A stretch of DNA of 64,000 nucleotides. Origin: Methanocorpusculum sp. Its GTDB lineage: Archaea; Halobacteriota; Methanomicrobia; Methanomicrobiales; Methanocorpusculaceae. Location of the stretch: NCBI RefSeq assembly GCF_030655665.1, contig NZ_JAUSPQ010000008.1, positions 124,001 through 188,000 of the forward strand, read 5' to 3'. The translations under genes were made by a program, and so were the position numbers. This document shows positions 29,786 through 39,140 of this stretch, in pieces. The stretch's first letter is position 1. Each line of letters opens with the position of its first letter. The notes under the pieces are model-generated. The model was given only the letters and a program-made list of their open reading frames with translations. It was not told the DNA's origin and ran no database searches.

Positions 29786-31210
29786 TCAGCTCCTCCTTAC
29801 CGGGCTTGCGCGTATCCAGTCAATATCGCTCTTATACAGCTGACGCAGGTCTTTGAGACCCATTCTGAGCATCGAGACACGGGAAACACCCAGCCCCCAG
29901 GCGAGGACAGGACAGTCGATACCCCAGGGGGCGGTGACTTCCTTTCGAAAAATTCCTGCCCCGCCAAGCTCGACCCAGCCGAGTCCGTCGACCCATACCT
30001 CGGGTTCGACTGACGGCTCGGTGTAGGGGAAGTAGCCCGGACGGAACCTGACTTCTTCGAATCCCATCCTGCCGAAGAACTCCTTGAAGAAGCCGAGCAA
30101 GTGGCCGAAGTGCAGATCCTTATCCATCACGATACCTTCCAGTTGTTCGAACTCCGGCAGATGGGTGGGATCGATCGTTTCCCTGCGGTAGACACGGGAG
30201 ATCGAAAATGCCTTCAGCGGCGGGTTCGGGTGCTCGGCAAGGTACTGGATCGAAAGTGAGGTGGAGTGTGTTCTCAGAACACATTTCTTTCCAACTTCCG
30301 GGCTCCATTCCCCGCCCCAGCCGGTAGAGCCGGTGTCTCCGCCGAATTTGTGGATATCCCTGATCTTCTCCCATCCGTTTGGAAGCGGCAGTTCTTCTGC
30401 GAGATGGAACGTATCCTGCATCTCACGTGCGGGGTGATCCTGCGGCTGATAAAGGGAGTCGAAGTTCCAGAATGAGTTCTGTACGATCGAACCGTGGAAC
30501 TCGGTGAATCCCATCTCGAAGAGGAGATCCCGGATCTCATCTAAGATCTGCTGGTTTGGGTGGATCCGTCCAGCGTAGATCTTTTTCGGGAGCTTGTCGA
30601 TGCTGTATTTTCTGAGCGGGAGATTCTTCCATTCGCCCGAGAGGATCTGTTCGCGGGTGAGGGTGGCCACTTCTTCTCTCAGATCCAGACCGTCTTTCGC
30701 GATCTTTTCGCCCTCTGGGGTGATGACGATCTTCCAGCTGGTGTTTTCAACGACCTCCACCAGTCCGCGTTTTGCAAGTTCTTTACAGGCAGGTGTTCCC
30801 GGGATCGGGTTCTTCAGAGCAAGTTCATCTTCCCCGATAGTGATGTTGTCATTGACGTAGACCACACCTTCCTTGATAGTGATCCAGTTCTTCTTGCGAA
30901 GCCAGCCGATCGCGATCTTGGAAAGCGGGTTTTTGGTCAGTTCGCTCATCGGAACGGAACCGTCTATGCTTGCAAGGATCTGCCGCTCGGGAAGCCCTTC
31001 CTTTGCATATTTCTCTCCTTCAGGTGTGAGTATTGCCTGCTCGGTGACCGTCTTTTCGAGGGTCAGGAGACCATTGTCTGCACAGAGATGGGCCCACTGC
31101 ACGACTGAATCGAGCGGGGCATCCATTTTTTTAGCGAGCGTTTCCGCACCTATCGGCCCGGATTCATTAAGGGTTGCAAGAACCCGTTTTTCATTTATTG
31201 TGAGATCCAT
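29786..31210 (-). CDS. pheS: Phenylalanyl-tRNA synthetase alpha subunit
   Basis: A 474-aa catalytic subunit. The N-terminal 180 residues contain winged-helix repeats typical of archaeal PheS ([22 protein letters not shown]). The class II core begins near 230 with [21 protein letters not shown]. Motif 2 [22 protein letters not shown] and motif 3 [18 protein letters not shown] are intact. It lies between trpS (3 bases) and pheT (2 bases) in a four-gene minus-strand operon. Confidence 0.95.
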   Translation of the reverse strand: MDLTINEKRVLATLNESGPIGAETLAKKMDAPLDSVVQWAHLCADNGLLTLEKTVTEQAILTPEGEKYAKEGLPERQILASIDGSVPMSELTKNPLSKIAIGWLRKKNWITIKEGVVYVNDNITIGEDELALKNPIPGTPACKELAKRGLVEVVENTSWKIVITPEGEKIAKDGLDLREEVATLTREQILSGEWKNLPLRKYSIDKLPKKIYAGRIHPNQQILDEIRDLLFEMGFTEFHGSIVQNSFWNFDSLYQPQDHPAREMQDTFHLAEELPLPNGWEKIRDIHKFGGDTGSTGWGGEWSPEVGKKCVLRTHSTSLSIQYLAEHPNPPLKAFSISRVYRRETIDPTHLPEFEQLEGIVMDKDLHFGHLLGFFKEFFGRMGFEEVRFRPGYFPYTEPSVEPEVWVDGLGWVELGGAGIFRKEVTAPWGIDCPVLAWGLGVSRVSMLRMGLKDLRQLYKSDIDWIRASPVRRS

Positions 31211-31213
31211 ACG

Positions 31214-32479
31214 TTACCACTCCACCATGTGAGATACTTCATCACGTTTTTCTTTAAATTCTTTGAGGAAGGTGAGAACACGTTCCAGTGTCTCTTTCTT
31301 ACAGGTACCGCACATCAGCTCACCTGCTTTGCAGGCTTCGCACATCTTTGCAAGTTCCTTGTCGTCCTCCTGCATGTGGAATTTGTTGAGCTGATAGATC
31401 GAGCACTTCTCCGGCTCGCCGCCGAGTTTTTTCTGCTCTTCGAGTGTCTGTCTGCCGCCGGTAAGGGCGCCCATGATCTTTTTCTTTGCGTCCTTTTCCG
31501 TGTCGTCGAACCAGACTAGGCTCTCCGGGACCGAGGAAGACATCTTTCCGCCCTGCAGACCCTGCAGGAAACTGTGATAGGTCGAAGACGGCAACATGAA
31601 TCCAAATCCGCCGAACTCCTGCTCGATGGACCGGACGATCTCATCGACTGCGGGCACGGTATATCCTGCCGGAAGATCGATGTGCCCTTCATACTTTTTG
31701 GCTCCCTTGAAACGTTTTGCGACCGCATCGATCGCTTCAGGCGTTGCCTTTTTCGCCCGGATACTGATATGTGATCCCCGGTCTTCAACAAGGAACATGC
31801 GCAGGGCTTTGGTGACATCGCGTGTCAGTCGGATGTGCGGATCCTGATCGATTCCGACCGGGACGATAGTTGGGGCAGCTCCGCCCACAAGCTGAGGATA
31901 CAGGATATCCCCAACCTGCATGGCGACACTCATTGCATGTGCTAACTCTGTCTCCGGCCCAAATCCGTATATTGCCGAGAGTTCGGAGAAGTTTATCTTC
32001 GTTGCTGCTTCGAATGCGAGATCTTTGAGGAGATTATTTTTCCGCTGGGAGTAGATCTCTCCTTTAAACCCGAGGGCATAGAGACATTCCATATATTCGC
32101 GGGCGTATTTATCACAGACATCCCAGGAGAGTCCGCGGACCGCGTGGGCTTCCCGATCCGCCATCGAAATGAATCCGCGTCCACCCTGATTGATGTGCCA
32201 GACGACCTCTTTCATCACCATCAGGTGCCCGAAGTGCGGATGTCCCGAGGGCATGAATCCAGTCAGGACGTGGAACGGTTTTTTCATTCGTATTGCCTCG
32301 GATATTGCTTCGTATCCGCGGTGTCCTGCAACGATATCTCTTCTGATGAAGACTGGCTGATCTTCCAGAAGTTGTTTCTGGGCAGCAAACGATTCGATCC
32401 CAAACTCTTCAAAGAGCCGGTTTATATCGACTTTCGGGGCGCTTGACCAGGGGTTTATTTGTTCTGCCATATTTTTCAC
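31214..32479 (-). CDS. trpS: Tryptophanyl-tRNA synthetase
   Basis: A 421-aa class I synthetase of the archaeal/eukaryal type. The HIGH-like motif is in SGHPHFGHL (about residue 78), and the KMSKS-like motif is KMSSSVPES near residue 310. The C-terminus carries a conserved cysteine set (CEACKAGELMCGTCKK) that may bind metal. Two nearby in-frame starts (32479 and 32470) are possible. Co-transcribed with endA upstream and pheS downstream. Confidence 0.94.
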   Translation of the reverse strand: MKNMAEQINPWSSAPKVDINRLFEEFGIESFAAQKQLLEDQPVFIRRDIVAGHRGYEAISEAIRMKKPFHVLTGFMPSGHPHFGHLMVMKEVVWHINQGGRGFISMADREAHAVRGLSWDVCDKYAREYMECLYALGFKGEIYSQRKNNLLKDLAFEAATKINFSELSAIYGFGPETELAHAMSVAMQVGDILYPQLVGGAAPTIVPVGIDQDPHIRLTRDVTKALRMFLVEDRGSHISIRAKKATPEAIDAVAKRFKGAKKYEGHIDLPAGYTVPAVDEIVRSIEQEFGGFGFMLPSSTYHSFLQGLQGGKMSSSVPESLVWFDDTEKDAKKKIMGALTGGRQTLEEQKKLGGEPEKCSIYQLNKFHMQEDDKELAKMCEACKAGELMCGTCKKETLERVLTFLKEFKEKRDEVSHMVEW

Positions 32480-32480
32480 A

Positions 32481-33491
32481 TCACATTTTCATTCTGGCGA
32501 ATTCGACTTCGGTGATTTCGGTCCCGGAGATGGAGGCAAACAGCATCTTTTTCCTTACGCTGTGAGCGAGGCGTACTGATCTTGAGATCGTGCTCATGGA
32601 CATGAGCGTTCCAAATGGTACGGCGTGTGCCAGCATCTCGGAGTGTTTGCCGCTTTGTGTATATACACGGAAGTGGTGACCGTACTTGTATCCGGACCGC
32701 GGGAAAAATCCCAGGTCCTTCAGGTACCGGTACAGGGTGAGTTTGTCCATGAACTCGCCGTCAGCTGATGCTGCGAGGCTGATGTAATCATCAGCGGTCA
32801 TGGAAGGTTCCGTTTCAAGACACCCCGTTTCGAGGAGCCAGGCGGTTTCCAAAGGCGAAAGGAACAGTCTGACTCCGTCCAGCATCGTGCCGAGCCAGAG
32901 ATTCTTCAGCGTCTCGGTGATGCCGTTTCCCTCTTCGATCACATATGAGGGGATCCCGGCGATCTTTGCACGAATCTCTACTGGGATTTTTGACCGTTCA
33001 GCGGCTTTTGGTGTCCCGATTTTGATCTCATAATAGGTGAGTTCGTGTTCATCGTCGAGCACCGCGAGAACAAACTGTTTGCGCATGTTTGCCGAGGCGG
33101 TCGCGTCGCTGATGACGGCGGCGAGATCGACCATATCTCTTTCAGAGAGCACGCGCATAAGATAGCGGGACTGACCTTTTCCCGGTCTGAGTCCACGCGG
33201 GAAGACACGGAAGTCCTGAGGCCCGGTGGTCACCACATACCCGCGTTCCCTGATGTCTCGGTAGACAACAAAGTTTCGTAAAAAGCCCGGTGTTTTTGCA
33301 CATTCCGCAAGGAGTTCGTCAAAAGAGAGTCCGGGAATCTCAATTTTACCCCGTGCCATCAGATAGAGAGCCTCTTTGGGATCGAGACGGAGGGTTCCTG
33401 ATTTGTCCGGCCGTCCGTAGCCGCTCTGCTCATAGAGAGAGAGGGCTTCAGATGGGGCGATTACCTGGGTTCCGTCGAATTCTGCTTTCAC
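32481..33491 (-). CDS. endA: tRNA-splicing endonuclease (fused two-domain form)
   Basis: A 336-aa protein made of two EndA repeats. The C-terminal half has the catalytic set: Tyr in HFRVY, His in GKHSEML and Lys in VRKKML. In the N-terminal half the equivalents are degenerate (DFRVFPRG, SRYLMRV). This is the alpha2-type architecture (fused homodimer) found in many euryarchaea, which cuts strict bulge-helix-bulge motifs. A substrate is in this window: tRNA-Tyr at 39141 carries an intron. Confidence 0.9.
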   Translation of the reverse strand: MKAEFDGTQVIAPSEALSLYEQSGYGRPDKSGTLRLDPKEALYLMARGKIEIPGLSFDELLAECAKTPGFLRNFVVYRDIRERGYVVTTGPQDFRVFPRGLRPGKGQSRYLMRVLSERDMVDLAAVISDATASANMRKQFVLAVLDDEHELTYYEIKIGTPKAAERSKIPVEIRAKIAGIPSYVIEEGNGITETLKNLWLGTMLDGVRLFLSPLETAWLLETGCLETEPSMTADDYISLAASADGEFMDKLTLYRYLKDLGFFPRSGYKYGHHFRVYTQSGKHSEMLAHAVPFGTLMSMSTISRSVRLAHSVRKKMLFASISGTEITEVEFARMKM

Positions 33492-33588
33492 GCGAGGTTA
33501 AGGTTTGTTCTCTATTATCATTAATGAGGGGGGTGTGTATCAGGGACAACGACAAAAGATACTAACAAGGAACGTGAAATATACTTCT

Positions 33589-34788
33589 ATGTCCCGACGA
33601 ATAAACTCGGTGATAATCCTCCTTCTTGCGGCAGTTCTTTTCTGCGGCGCAGGTCAGGCGGCACTCACCGAAAATCTAAATCAGACCTATGATATCGGAA
33701 ATAATTATACGGATATCCTGTCCGTTTCCGTAACAAATGATGGAGGCTATTATCTTGGTATCCTCCATGATGGAAATCTGTCTCTAGTGAAAACCGATGC
33801 GAAAGGAAAAGAGATCTGGTCGACCAATGTCACCGGTTCTGAGTTCCGTTCGATCACGACTTTATCAGACGGCGGCTGTCTGTATGTGACTGCTCTTGGC
33901 ACCGACACATATCTTTGCCGTGCGGATCAGACAGGGAATATCATCTATGAACTTCCGCAGATCGGTATTGGCGCAGGTGTTCAGCCGGTCGTGATCTCTG
34001 GAAATACGATCAAATTCGCCGGCTGGTTCTGGGAGGCCGATACCGGATTTACCCAGAGCTTCCTATTAAGCGACGGCACACCGGCAAATGATCAGCTCTC
34101 TCTTCCGGAAGGCAGGATCCCTCTTTCAATGAAAAAGGATGATTATGGGACCTATGTTCTGGTTGGCGGGGCAACATCCAATTCATCTTCCACCAGCAGT
34201 GAGGCCTGGATCATGAAGATAAACGACGGCGGCACGGTCGTCTGGAACACGGTTATCAAAACCACCAGTACGCAGCCTGAGTATTACGGTCCAGGAAGTA
34301 CTGCTTATGCACTCTCTGAAGGAGAAGACGGCGGATACTTCGTTGCCGGAACCACGTCTCCGTATAATCTCTCCACTGCCTATGGTATAATCTGGGCATC
34401 GATGATCTCTTCCAACGGCACTGTCGTATGGGAGAAGGAGCTACGCGGCGCGGTCCCATACGGCGTTGCCAAAATCGGTGACGATTACCTGATTGCCGGC
34501 ACCGGCTGGACCGCTCCATTGTGGATGACCGTCACCTCTGCAGGTGCATTGCTGGAGGTCGTTTATCCCGAAGTGACCGGTCAGTTCAACTCGGTCGCTC
34601 AGGTCTCGTCTGGAAGTGTCGTCATGTCTGGATGGAGTTACCTAACCGGATCTCCCGACGGATATCTGGTAGGTCTCACGGATGGTTCGGTCCCGGCAAG
34701 TCCGATCCCGGTAGCGGGAATCGTCCTTGGTCTCTGCGGTGCAGGGATTGCGGCCTTCATCGGCTCACGACGTCGGGAAAACCGCTGA
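33589..34788 (+). CDS. Secreted or surface beta-propeller-like protein with C-terminal membrane anchor
   Basis: About 399 aa from 33589; this start was chosen because it places a signal peptide (MSRRINSVIILLLAAVLFCGAGQA) at the N-terminus, whereas the frame also opens at 33505. The body holds repeats of the type DGGYYLGILHDGNLSLVKTDAKGKEIWST, DGGCLYVTALGTDTYLCRADQTGN and GGYFVAGTT, as in beta-propeller surface proteins. A hydrophobic helix (about 372-392) and a basic end (SRRRENR) anchor it to the membrane. Function unknown; the fold is a pattern-based inference. Confidence 0.65.
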   Translation: MSRRINSVIILLLAAVLFCGAGQAALTENLNQTYDIGNNYTDILSVSVTNDGGYYLGILHDGNLSLVKTDAKGKEIWSTNVTGSEFRSITTLSDGGCLYVTALGTDTYLCRADQTGNIIYELPQIGIGAGVQPVVISGNTIKFAGWFWEADTGFTQSFLLSDGTPANDQLSLPEGRIPLSMKKDDYGTYVLVGGATSNSSSTSSEAWIMKINDGGTVVWNTVIKTTSTQPEYYGPGSTAYALSEGEDGGYFVAGTTSPYNLSTAYGIIWASMISSNGTVVWEKELRGAVPYGVAKIGDDYLIAGTGWTAPLWMTVTSAGALLEVVYPEVTGQFNSVAQVSSGSVVMSGWSYLTGSPDGYLVGLTDGSVPASPIPVAGIVLGLCGAGIAAFIGSRRRENR

Positions 34789-34800
34789 ACGATCAATGAA

Positions 34801-34837
34801 GGGGATCTGCGGATCCCCTCTCCAATCTATTTTTTTA
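34801..34837 (+). terminator. Intrinsic-type terminator after the surface protein
   Basis: GGGGATC (34801-34807) and GATCCCC (34812-34818) form a perfect 7-bp stem with a TGCG loop, followed by a T-run at about 34830-34836. It separates this gene from the convergent msvR-like gene. Confidence 0.7.
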
Positions 34838-34901
34838 CAGCTGATCAGTGAAATGGATTGATCAGGTCACAAAAGAAGCGTTTTCTGCATTATGATGGGT
34901 T

Positions 34902-35669
34902 TTATCCCTGCTCAGGTCTGCTGATTTCCACACAGCAGCAGTCATATCCCTCGGTCATACACTGGATTTCTTCCACATTGACCTTTTCATTATAATATGC
35001 AGTAAAAATCGCTTTGAGCATCCCGCAGGAGATCGCACAGTTTTTTCCAGAATCCTTCGGCATGATCATACATTCATAACAGTGATAGACTTCGATCTGC
35101 AGAGGATCCATGGATCGGATTTTCACCTCGCCAAATCCATAATGTTTCCAGAACTCGGCGATGTTTGCCAGTGTTTTATCCAGAGTGTTGGCGACCAGAT
35201 AAACGGCGACCGCCTGACCAAGTATCTCTCCCCCTCGTCTGATGACCGGGTCAATATTGATGCCAGATTCACTCAGAGCTACTTTGATTATGTGGGGGAG
35301 TATTTCTTTGTAATCGATCTTATCGTATTTTGCATATGCCTGTCTGATGAGTTCACGGAAGTCCGAGGTTCCGTTCTGGATGCTGGGCGTGATATTACCG
35401 ATAAGTGATGCGGTGAGCACATAGGTCTTTTTTCTGGCATCCCGCCGATCCGGCACCATCGAGATCAGCTCTTTCAGCTCCAGGGAACTGACATATCCGG
35501 AGACCGTGGATTTGGAAAGCCCCGTATACTCCATAATCCGGGAAAAAGAGACTGGTCCCTCCTCTGCCAAAAGGTAAAGGATCCTGTTTCGAATCGGACT
35601 GCGTACTGTGATCACTGTGCCATTTTTTGAGTAGATCATCAGGGGTTCTTTGCTGTCCGGTTCTGGCAT
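34902..35669 (-). CDS. msvR: MsvR-type redox regulator (HTH plus V4R domain)
   Basis: A 255-aa protein. Residues about 25-90 form a MarR/ArsR-like winged helix (SFSRIMEYTGLSKSTVSGYVSSLELKELI). Residues about 120-250 form a V4R (4-vinyl reductase) domain with cysteines at 197, 200, 211, 215, 237 and 244-246. This combination is the methanogen-specific V4R regulator MsvR, a redox-sensing repressor of oxidative-stress genes and of itself. An imperfect dyad in the upstream region (35696-35720) may be its operator. No stress gene is immediately adjacent. Confidence 0.8.
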   Translation of the reverse strand: MPEPDSKEPLMIYSKNGTVITVRSPIRNRILYLLAEEGPVSFSRIMEYTGLSKSTVSGYVSSLELKELISMVPDRRDARKKTYVLTASLIGNITPSIQNGTSDFRELIRQAYAKYDKIDYKEILPHIIKVALSESGINIDPVIRRGGEILGQAVAVYLVANTLDKTLANIAEFWKHYGFGEVKIRSMDPLQIEVYHCYECMIMPKDSGKNCAISCGMLKAIFTAYYNEKVNVEEIQCMTEGYDCCCVEISRPEQG

Positions 35670-35695
35670 GAGATGTCGCTTACAGTATTGTTTAA

Positions 35696-35720
35696 TCCCA
35701 CCATCTTAAGTAGATTGGGA
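35696..35720 (-). promoter_or_regulatory. Imperfect dyad upstream of msvR
   Basis: TCCCA (35696-35700) and TGGGA (35716-35720) enclose ATCT (35703-35706) and AGAT (35712-35715), giving an imperfect inverted repeat just upstream of the msvR promoter region. It is a candidate autoregulatory site; the sequence was not matched to a published MsvR box. Confidence 0.3.
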
Positions 35721-35759
35721 ATACGGCATCTTTTCAGTGACTAGGATACAAGGTCCGTG

Positions 35760-36698
35760 TTATTCATCCCTGTAAGGGATCTCGACGGTAGTCAGATCAT
35801 TTGGTGCTATTATTTCCCCGCTGAAGAACTCTTTTGCATCCCTGATGTGGCTTGCGGCCGTAATATATCTTGAACTGAAATGTACCAGTGCCAGGATCTT
35901 CGGCTTCACAAGGGAAGCCACCTGTCCCGCCTCACATGCGGTCGAGTGCCAGGCCTCTTTTGCCCGTTCGCTTCCCTCTTCTTCATCAAAGGTTGCTTCA
36001 TGGATCAGCAGATCCGCGTTGGCCAGCAGTTCCGGCTGGTTCTTCACTGGTCGTGTATCGCCAGTGTACACCACTTTCCGTCCGCGTCGTCTATCTCCCA
36101 TAACCATCTCCGGGGTGATGGTTACCTCTTCACCGTCCCGAAGAATGGTGACCGGGCTTCCTCTCTGAAGTTTGCCAAAGAGCGGCCCGGGTTTTACGCC
36201 CAAGGCAATCGCTCCTTCTCGGTCGAATCTACCAGGACGCATATCCTCTTCCAGCACGTATCCTACACTTTCCATTCCATGGAATGTCCTGAAAGCGACG
36301 ACCGAATATCCGTCAAAGATCGTCACATCCCCGTCGGATACCTCGACGGCTGTAAGCTGAAATGGGATCTTCGGCGTCAGCTGACGTATGATATTTACGA
36401 ACCAGTCTATACCCCGCGGTCCGTAGAGGGTCAGGGGTTCGGTTCTGCCGTTAAAGGCCATCGTCTCGATCAGTCCGAATATTCCAAGATAATGATCGGC
36501 ATGCCAGTGGGTTATGAAGACGGCATTCACCGTAAATCCGGTCTTCAGCCGCATCATCTGCTGCTGGGCCCCTTCCCCGCAGTCAAAAAGCAGGGTGTCG
36601 GATCCGCGCCTGATCATTATACAGGATGGATTTCGAAGTGGTGTCGGAAGAGCCCCCGCGGTCCCGAGAAAATGCACGAAGAGTGTTTCGCCGGCCAC
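35760..36698 (-). CDS. rnz: Ribonuclease Z
   Basis: A 312-aa metallo-beta-lactamase that cleaves the 3' trailer from pre-tRNAs. The zinc motif FITHWHADHYLG places His64, His66, Asp68 and His69; GDTRP (about 214) and the late HFSSRY His are also present. Normal length for the short RNase Z form. None of the three tRNA genes at 39141-39460 appears to encode CCA, consistent with RNase Z processing. It is the last of four minus-strand genes starting at 38379. Confidence 0.93.
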   Translation of the reverse strand: MAGETLFVHFLGTAGALPTPLRNPSCIMIRRGSDTLLFDCGEGAQQQMMRLKTGFTVNAVFITHWHADHYLGIFGLIETMAFNGRTEPLTLYGPRGIDWFVNIIRQLTPKIPFQLTAVEVSDGDVTIFDGYSVVAFRTFHGMESVGYVLEEDMRPGRFDREGAIALGVKPGPLFGKLQRGSPVTILRDGEEVTITPEMVMGDRRRGRKVVYTGDTRPVKNQPELLANADLLIHEATFDEEEGSERAKEAWHSTACEAGQVASLVKPKILALVHFSSRYITAASHIRDAKEFFSGEIIAPNDLTTVEIPYRDE

Positions 36699-37469
36699 TT
36701 ATATCCACCTCCGTAAAAACTCGAGGCTTTTCTTCCCCTCTTTCGGGTTCCGTCCCTCTACGACGATGATCTTTCCTTTGTATTCCTTCACGATTCTCGG
36801 CATAATTTTTTCCCAGTTGATGGTTCCGCTCCCAAGAGGGAGGTGCTCATCATATTTTCCATGATTGTCGTGGATGTGGAGATGGTGTGCCTTGGGCAGG
36901 ATAATTTTACAGAACTCGTCCAGATTTCCTGTTGTGTGGGCGTGACCGATATCCAGCACGAGCCCCATTCCCGGAACGCCGTCAACAAATCCATCCTGCT
37001 CATAGGGATCCCGGCAGAAGAAGTCGTCGAGGTTCGGCATGTTCTCAAGGCATGCGGTAACGCCGACCTGTTGTGCAGTTTCCCCAAGACGGATGCATGC
37101 CTGTTTGTGATTGTTCCATGCGGATGATCCGTCGAACCTGCTCACGGGGGAGAGGTATCCTGGGTGGATAACTACTGTGTCCGTGAGAAGAGCGGCCTGT
37201 TCTATACAGACGGTGAACTGTCTGACGGTCTCTTCCCAGATTGGCATGTTGATGGATGCGGGGTTCAGATCACTGAACGGTGCATGGACGGAGACATCCA
37301 GCCCGTTTTCATCGACCGCCTGTTTGACCGCTGCGAATGTTTCCGGTTTGTCCAGCCGGTAGTTTCCGTCCGCTGAGATTTCCCAGCCATCAAATCCGAC
37401 ATCAGAAATTTCAGCGACCCATGCGGGGTCGTCCCATATCTTCGAGGAAGATGCAAAGAAGATCTTCAT
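36699..37469 (-). CDS. Xylose-isomerase-like TIM-barrel enzyme, paralogue 2
   Basis: A 256-aa protein of the sugar phosphate isomerase/epimerase family. Metal-site motifs are visible in VHAPF, VVIHPGY, LENMPN, LDIGHAHT and HLHIHDNHGKYDEH. It shares the HDNxGxxDEHxxxGxGT signature with the protein at 22653. It abuts rnz (no gap) and overlaps the kinase-like gene by 4 bases. The substrate is unknown. Confidence 0.7.
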   Translation of the reverse strand: MKIFFASSSKIWDDPAWVAEISDVGFDGWEISADGNYRLDKPETFAAVKQAVDENGLDVSVHAPFSDLNPASINMPIWEETVRQFTVCIEQAALLTDTVVIHPGYLSPVSRFDGSSAWNNHKQACIRLGETAQQVGVTACLENMPNLDDFFCRDPYEQDGFVDGVPGMGLVLDIGHAHTTGNLDEFCKIILPKAHHLHIHDNHGKYDEHLPLGSGTINWEKIMPRIVKEYKGKIIVVEGRNPKEGKKSLEFLRRWI

Positions 37470-38005
37470 GCAAGATTCTCCAGATAGTTTCTGATCCGGG
37501 CAACAAACTCCTCGCGGCTCGATTCGTTCTCGATGTGTGCATCCGCAAGAGAAACGGCTCTGGCGAGTCCAAACGACTCCTCCCGCTCGTCGCGGGAACG
37601 AAGCGTCTCGGGCGTGGTCGTGTCATCGCTTCTCCCTCTGTTTTTCATCCGGAGAAGGCGCGTCTCGAAACTTGCCGAAATCGCCAGAAGTGAAAAGTCA
37701 CTGAATACTGATCTGAAGTAGGTGACCTCGGCGTCCCCTCTGATCCCGTCGATGACGACGATCTTTGGGTCGATCTTTTCGATCTCCTCTGCTGTTAATA
37801 TTGCCACGGCGTCCATGCCGAGTTCGCCGCGGAGTTTCCGTGCGGCCGCTCCGATGTTCTCATCGGTCAATGCAAGCCGGTTCTCTACGACTTTTCTGCG
37901 GATCATATCCCCCATGACCACGACCGGGATGCCCAGTTCGCCGGCAATCTGTGAAAATTCCCCCTTCCCGCTTGCGGGATACCCGACAACACCGACAACC
38001 TTCAT
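37466..38005 (-). CDS. Archaeal nucleotide kinase-like P-loop protein (UPF0200 type)
   Basis: About 179 aa from 38005, where MKVVGVVGYPASGKGEF gives a Walker A motif; the frame is open 15 codons further upstream but this start overlaps the preceding gene by one base, as in the rest of the operon. DGIRGDAEV near residue 90 and the Arg-rich lid region RGRSDDTTTPETLRSRDERE match the UPF0200/dephospho-CoA-kinase-like archaeal family. The exact phosphate acceptor is not established. Confidence 0.75.
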   Translation of the reverse strand: MKVVGVVGYPASGKGEFSQIAGELGIPVVVMGDMIRRKVVENRLALTDENIGAAARKLRGELGMDAVAILTAEEIEKIDPKIVVIDGIRGDAEVTYFRSVFSDFSLLAISASFETRLLRMKNRGRSDDTTTPETLRSRDEREESFGLARAVSLADAHIENESSREEFVARIRNYLENLA

Positions 38006-38379
38006 TATCTTGAGAGTATGGTTTTTGCTTCTGCGGCTGTCCGGATGCACTCGATGAGCGTAAGACAGCGTTCCGGTTCGGTTTCGGCGGCGGCACGGAT
38101 GCAGAGTTTGAGAATAAGGTCATCCAGTCCAGCGAGAATATTTTCCGGGGCAGGCGACGAGGTCTGATCAGCGGCTGCATATTTCGGGACGATCATCTGG
38201 ATGTTTTCTGCGGATTTTTTTTGCGCTGTTTCTTCTTTTGGGGTATTGGCACAAACCACGCACATCTTCTTCCCTTTCACCTCAAAAAGTGGGGCCTCGC
38301 ATTTTGGACAGAGCTCCGAGAGCATTTTCGCTCCGTTTAGGAGATACTCCGTCATTATATCCTCGGGTTTTTTTGTCAT
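38005..38379 (-). CDS. Sjogren/scleroderma autoantigen 1 (p27)-like zinc protein
   Basis: A 124-aa protein with a single zinc ribbon (LCPKCEAPLFEVKGKKMCVVCAN, four Cys at about 24-43) preceded by the DIMTEYLLNGAKMLSE helix and followed by a polar linker and an alpha-helical C-terminal tail. This layout matches the autoantigen p27 family, which is conserved in archaea and eukaryotes without a firm function. It is the first gene of a minus-strand operon (zinc protein, kinase, TIM barrel, rnz). Confidence 0.72.
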   Translation of the reverse strand: MTKKPEDIMTEYLLNGAKMLSELCPKCEAPLFEVKGKKMCVVCANTPKEETAQKKSAENIQMIVPKYAAADQTSSPAPENILAGLDDLILKLCIRAAAETEPERCLTLIECIRTAAEAKTILSR

Positions 38380-38409
38380 AGCTGTTTTTCTCTTCCTTAC
38401 GAATTGGTT

Positions 38410-38467
38410 TTCAGAGTATATAATGTCTCAAGAATAAAGGGAGTCTTTATTTTCGAGGAGGTATAAC
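38410..38467 (+). promoter_or_regulatory. TATA box, leader hairpin and strong ribosome site of the UPF0147 gene
   Basis: AGTATATAATG at about 38416-38426 is a good archaeal TATA box. A leader hairpin AATAAAG/CTTTATT spans 38433-38451. GAGGAGGT (38455-38462) lies six bases before the ATG at 38468 and supports that start over the internal ATG at 38501. Confidence 0.65.
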
Positions 38468-38764
38468 ATGAGTTACAGATTTTGGGGTTGGGAGCTAAAT
38501 ATGGCAAATCCGGAAGATATGATCAAGCAGTGCATTATGATGCTGCATGCAATGAGTGAAGATTCGACGATACCACGGAATATCCGCCGCGTGGCCGATG
38601 AAACGATGAAGGTTCTCCAGGATGAGAAGAAGACGATCGGTCTGAGAGCTGCCAGTGCTCTTTCGATGATCGATGAGGTCAGCAATGACTCGAATATGCC
38701 GATCCATGCCAGAACCCGGATATGGGAGCTCGCTTCAACCCTTGAAGCAGTACCCTTTGACTAA
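38468..38764 (+). CDS. UPF0147 family protein
   Basis: A 98-aa helical archaeal protein of unknown function. The conserved part begins at [21 protein letters not shown] (residue 12) and continues through [30 protein letters not shown]. The start at 38468 adds 11 residues but is backed by a much stronger ribosome site than 38501. Its last bases overlap the convergent zinc-ribbon gene at 38761. Confidence 0.78.
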   Translation: MSYRFWGWELNMANPEDMIKQCIMMLHAMSEDSTIPRNIRRVADETMKVLQDEKKTIGLRAASALSMIDEVSNDSNMPIHARTRIWELASTLEAVPFD

Positions 38765-39009
38765 CTATCTTTTTTGAAAGATCCACCGATTCTATTCGCA
38801 GAGGTGAAGCCGGAGTTTTTTCCCGTCTGCATGTGTCTGAGTATTTCCCCTGCTTCATCGGCCGATCCGGATACGGCGAGAAGTTTTGTTTTCGCGATAT
38901 CGATCCTGTTCCCGCAGATACAGGTCTTTGTGGTATAAGAGAGGTCGGCGACCAGCAGTCTCCTGCATTTCGTACAGCCTATTACGGCAAATCCGTCTTT
39001 ATTTATCAT
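38761..39009 (-). CDS. DUF1922-like zinc ribbon protein
   Basis: An 82-aa protein with paired CxxC and CxC motifs (GCTKCRRL near residue 11 and TCICGNRID near 29), followed by an [12 protein letters not shown] helix. This resembles the archaeal DUF1922 zinc-binding family of methanogens. The function is unknown. It converges with and slightly overlaps the UPF0147 gene. Confidence 0.65.
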   Translation of the reverse strand: MINKDGFAVIGCTKCRRLLVADLSYTTKTCICGNRIDIAKTKLLAVSGSADEAGEILRHMQTGKNSGFTSANRIGGSFKKDS

Positions 39010-39140
39010 GGTCCGTTTCGTCCTGGTAGTTCTTATTTTTCTTGTTTCTTTGGATATTTAAGAGGATGCTCTCCGCATACTGGTTTTTCCAAACCGGTAT
39101 GTTTATATTTTTGCAAATCCTTCTAGATAAAGCAGTCAAT

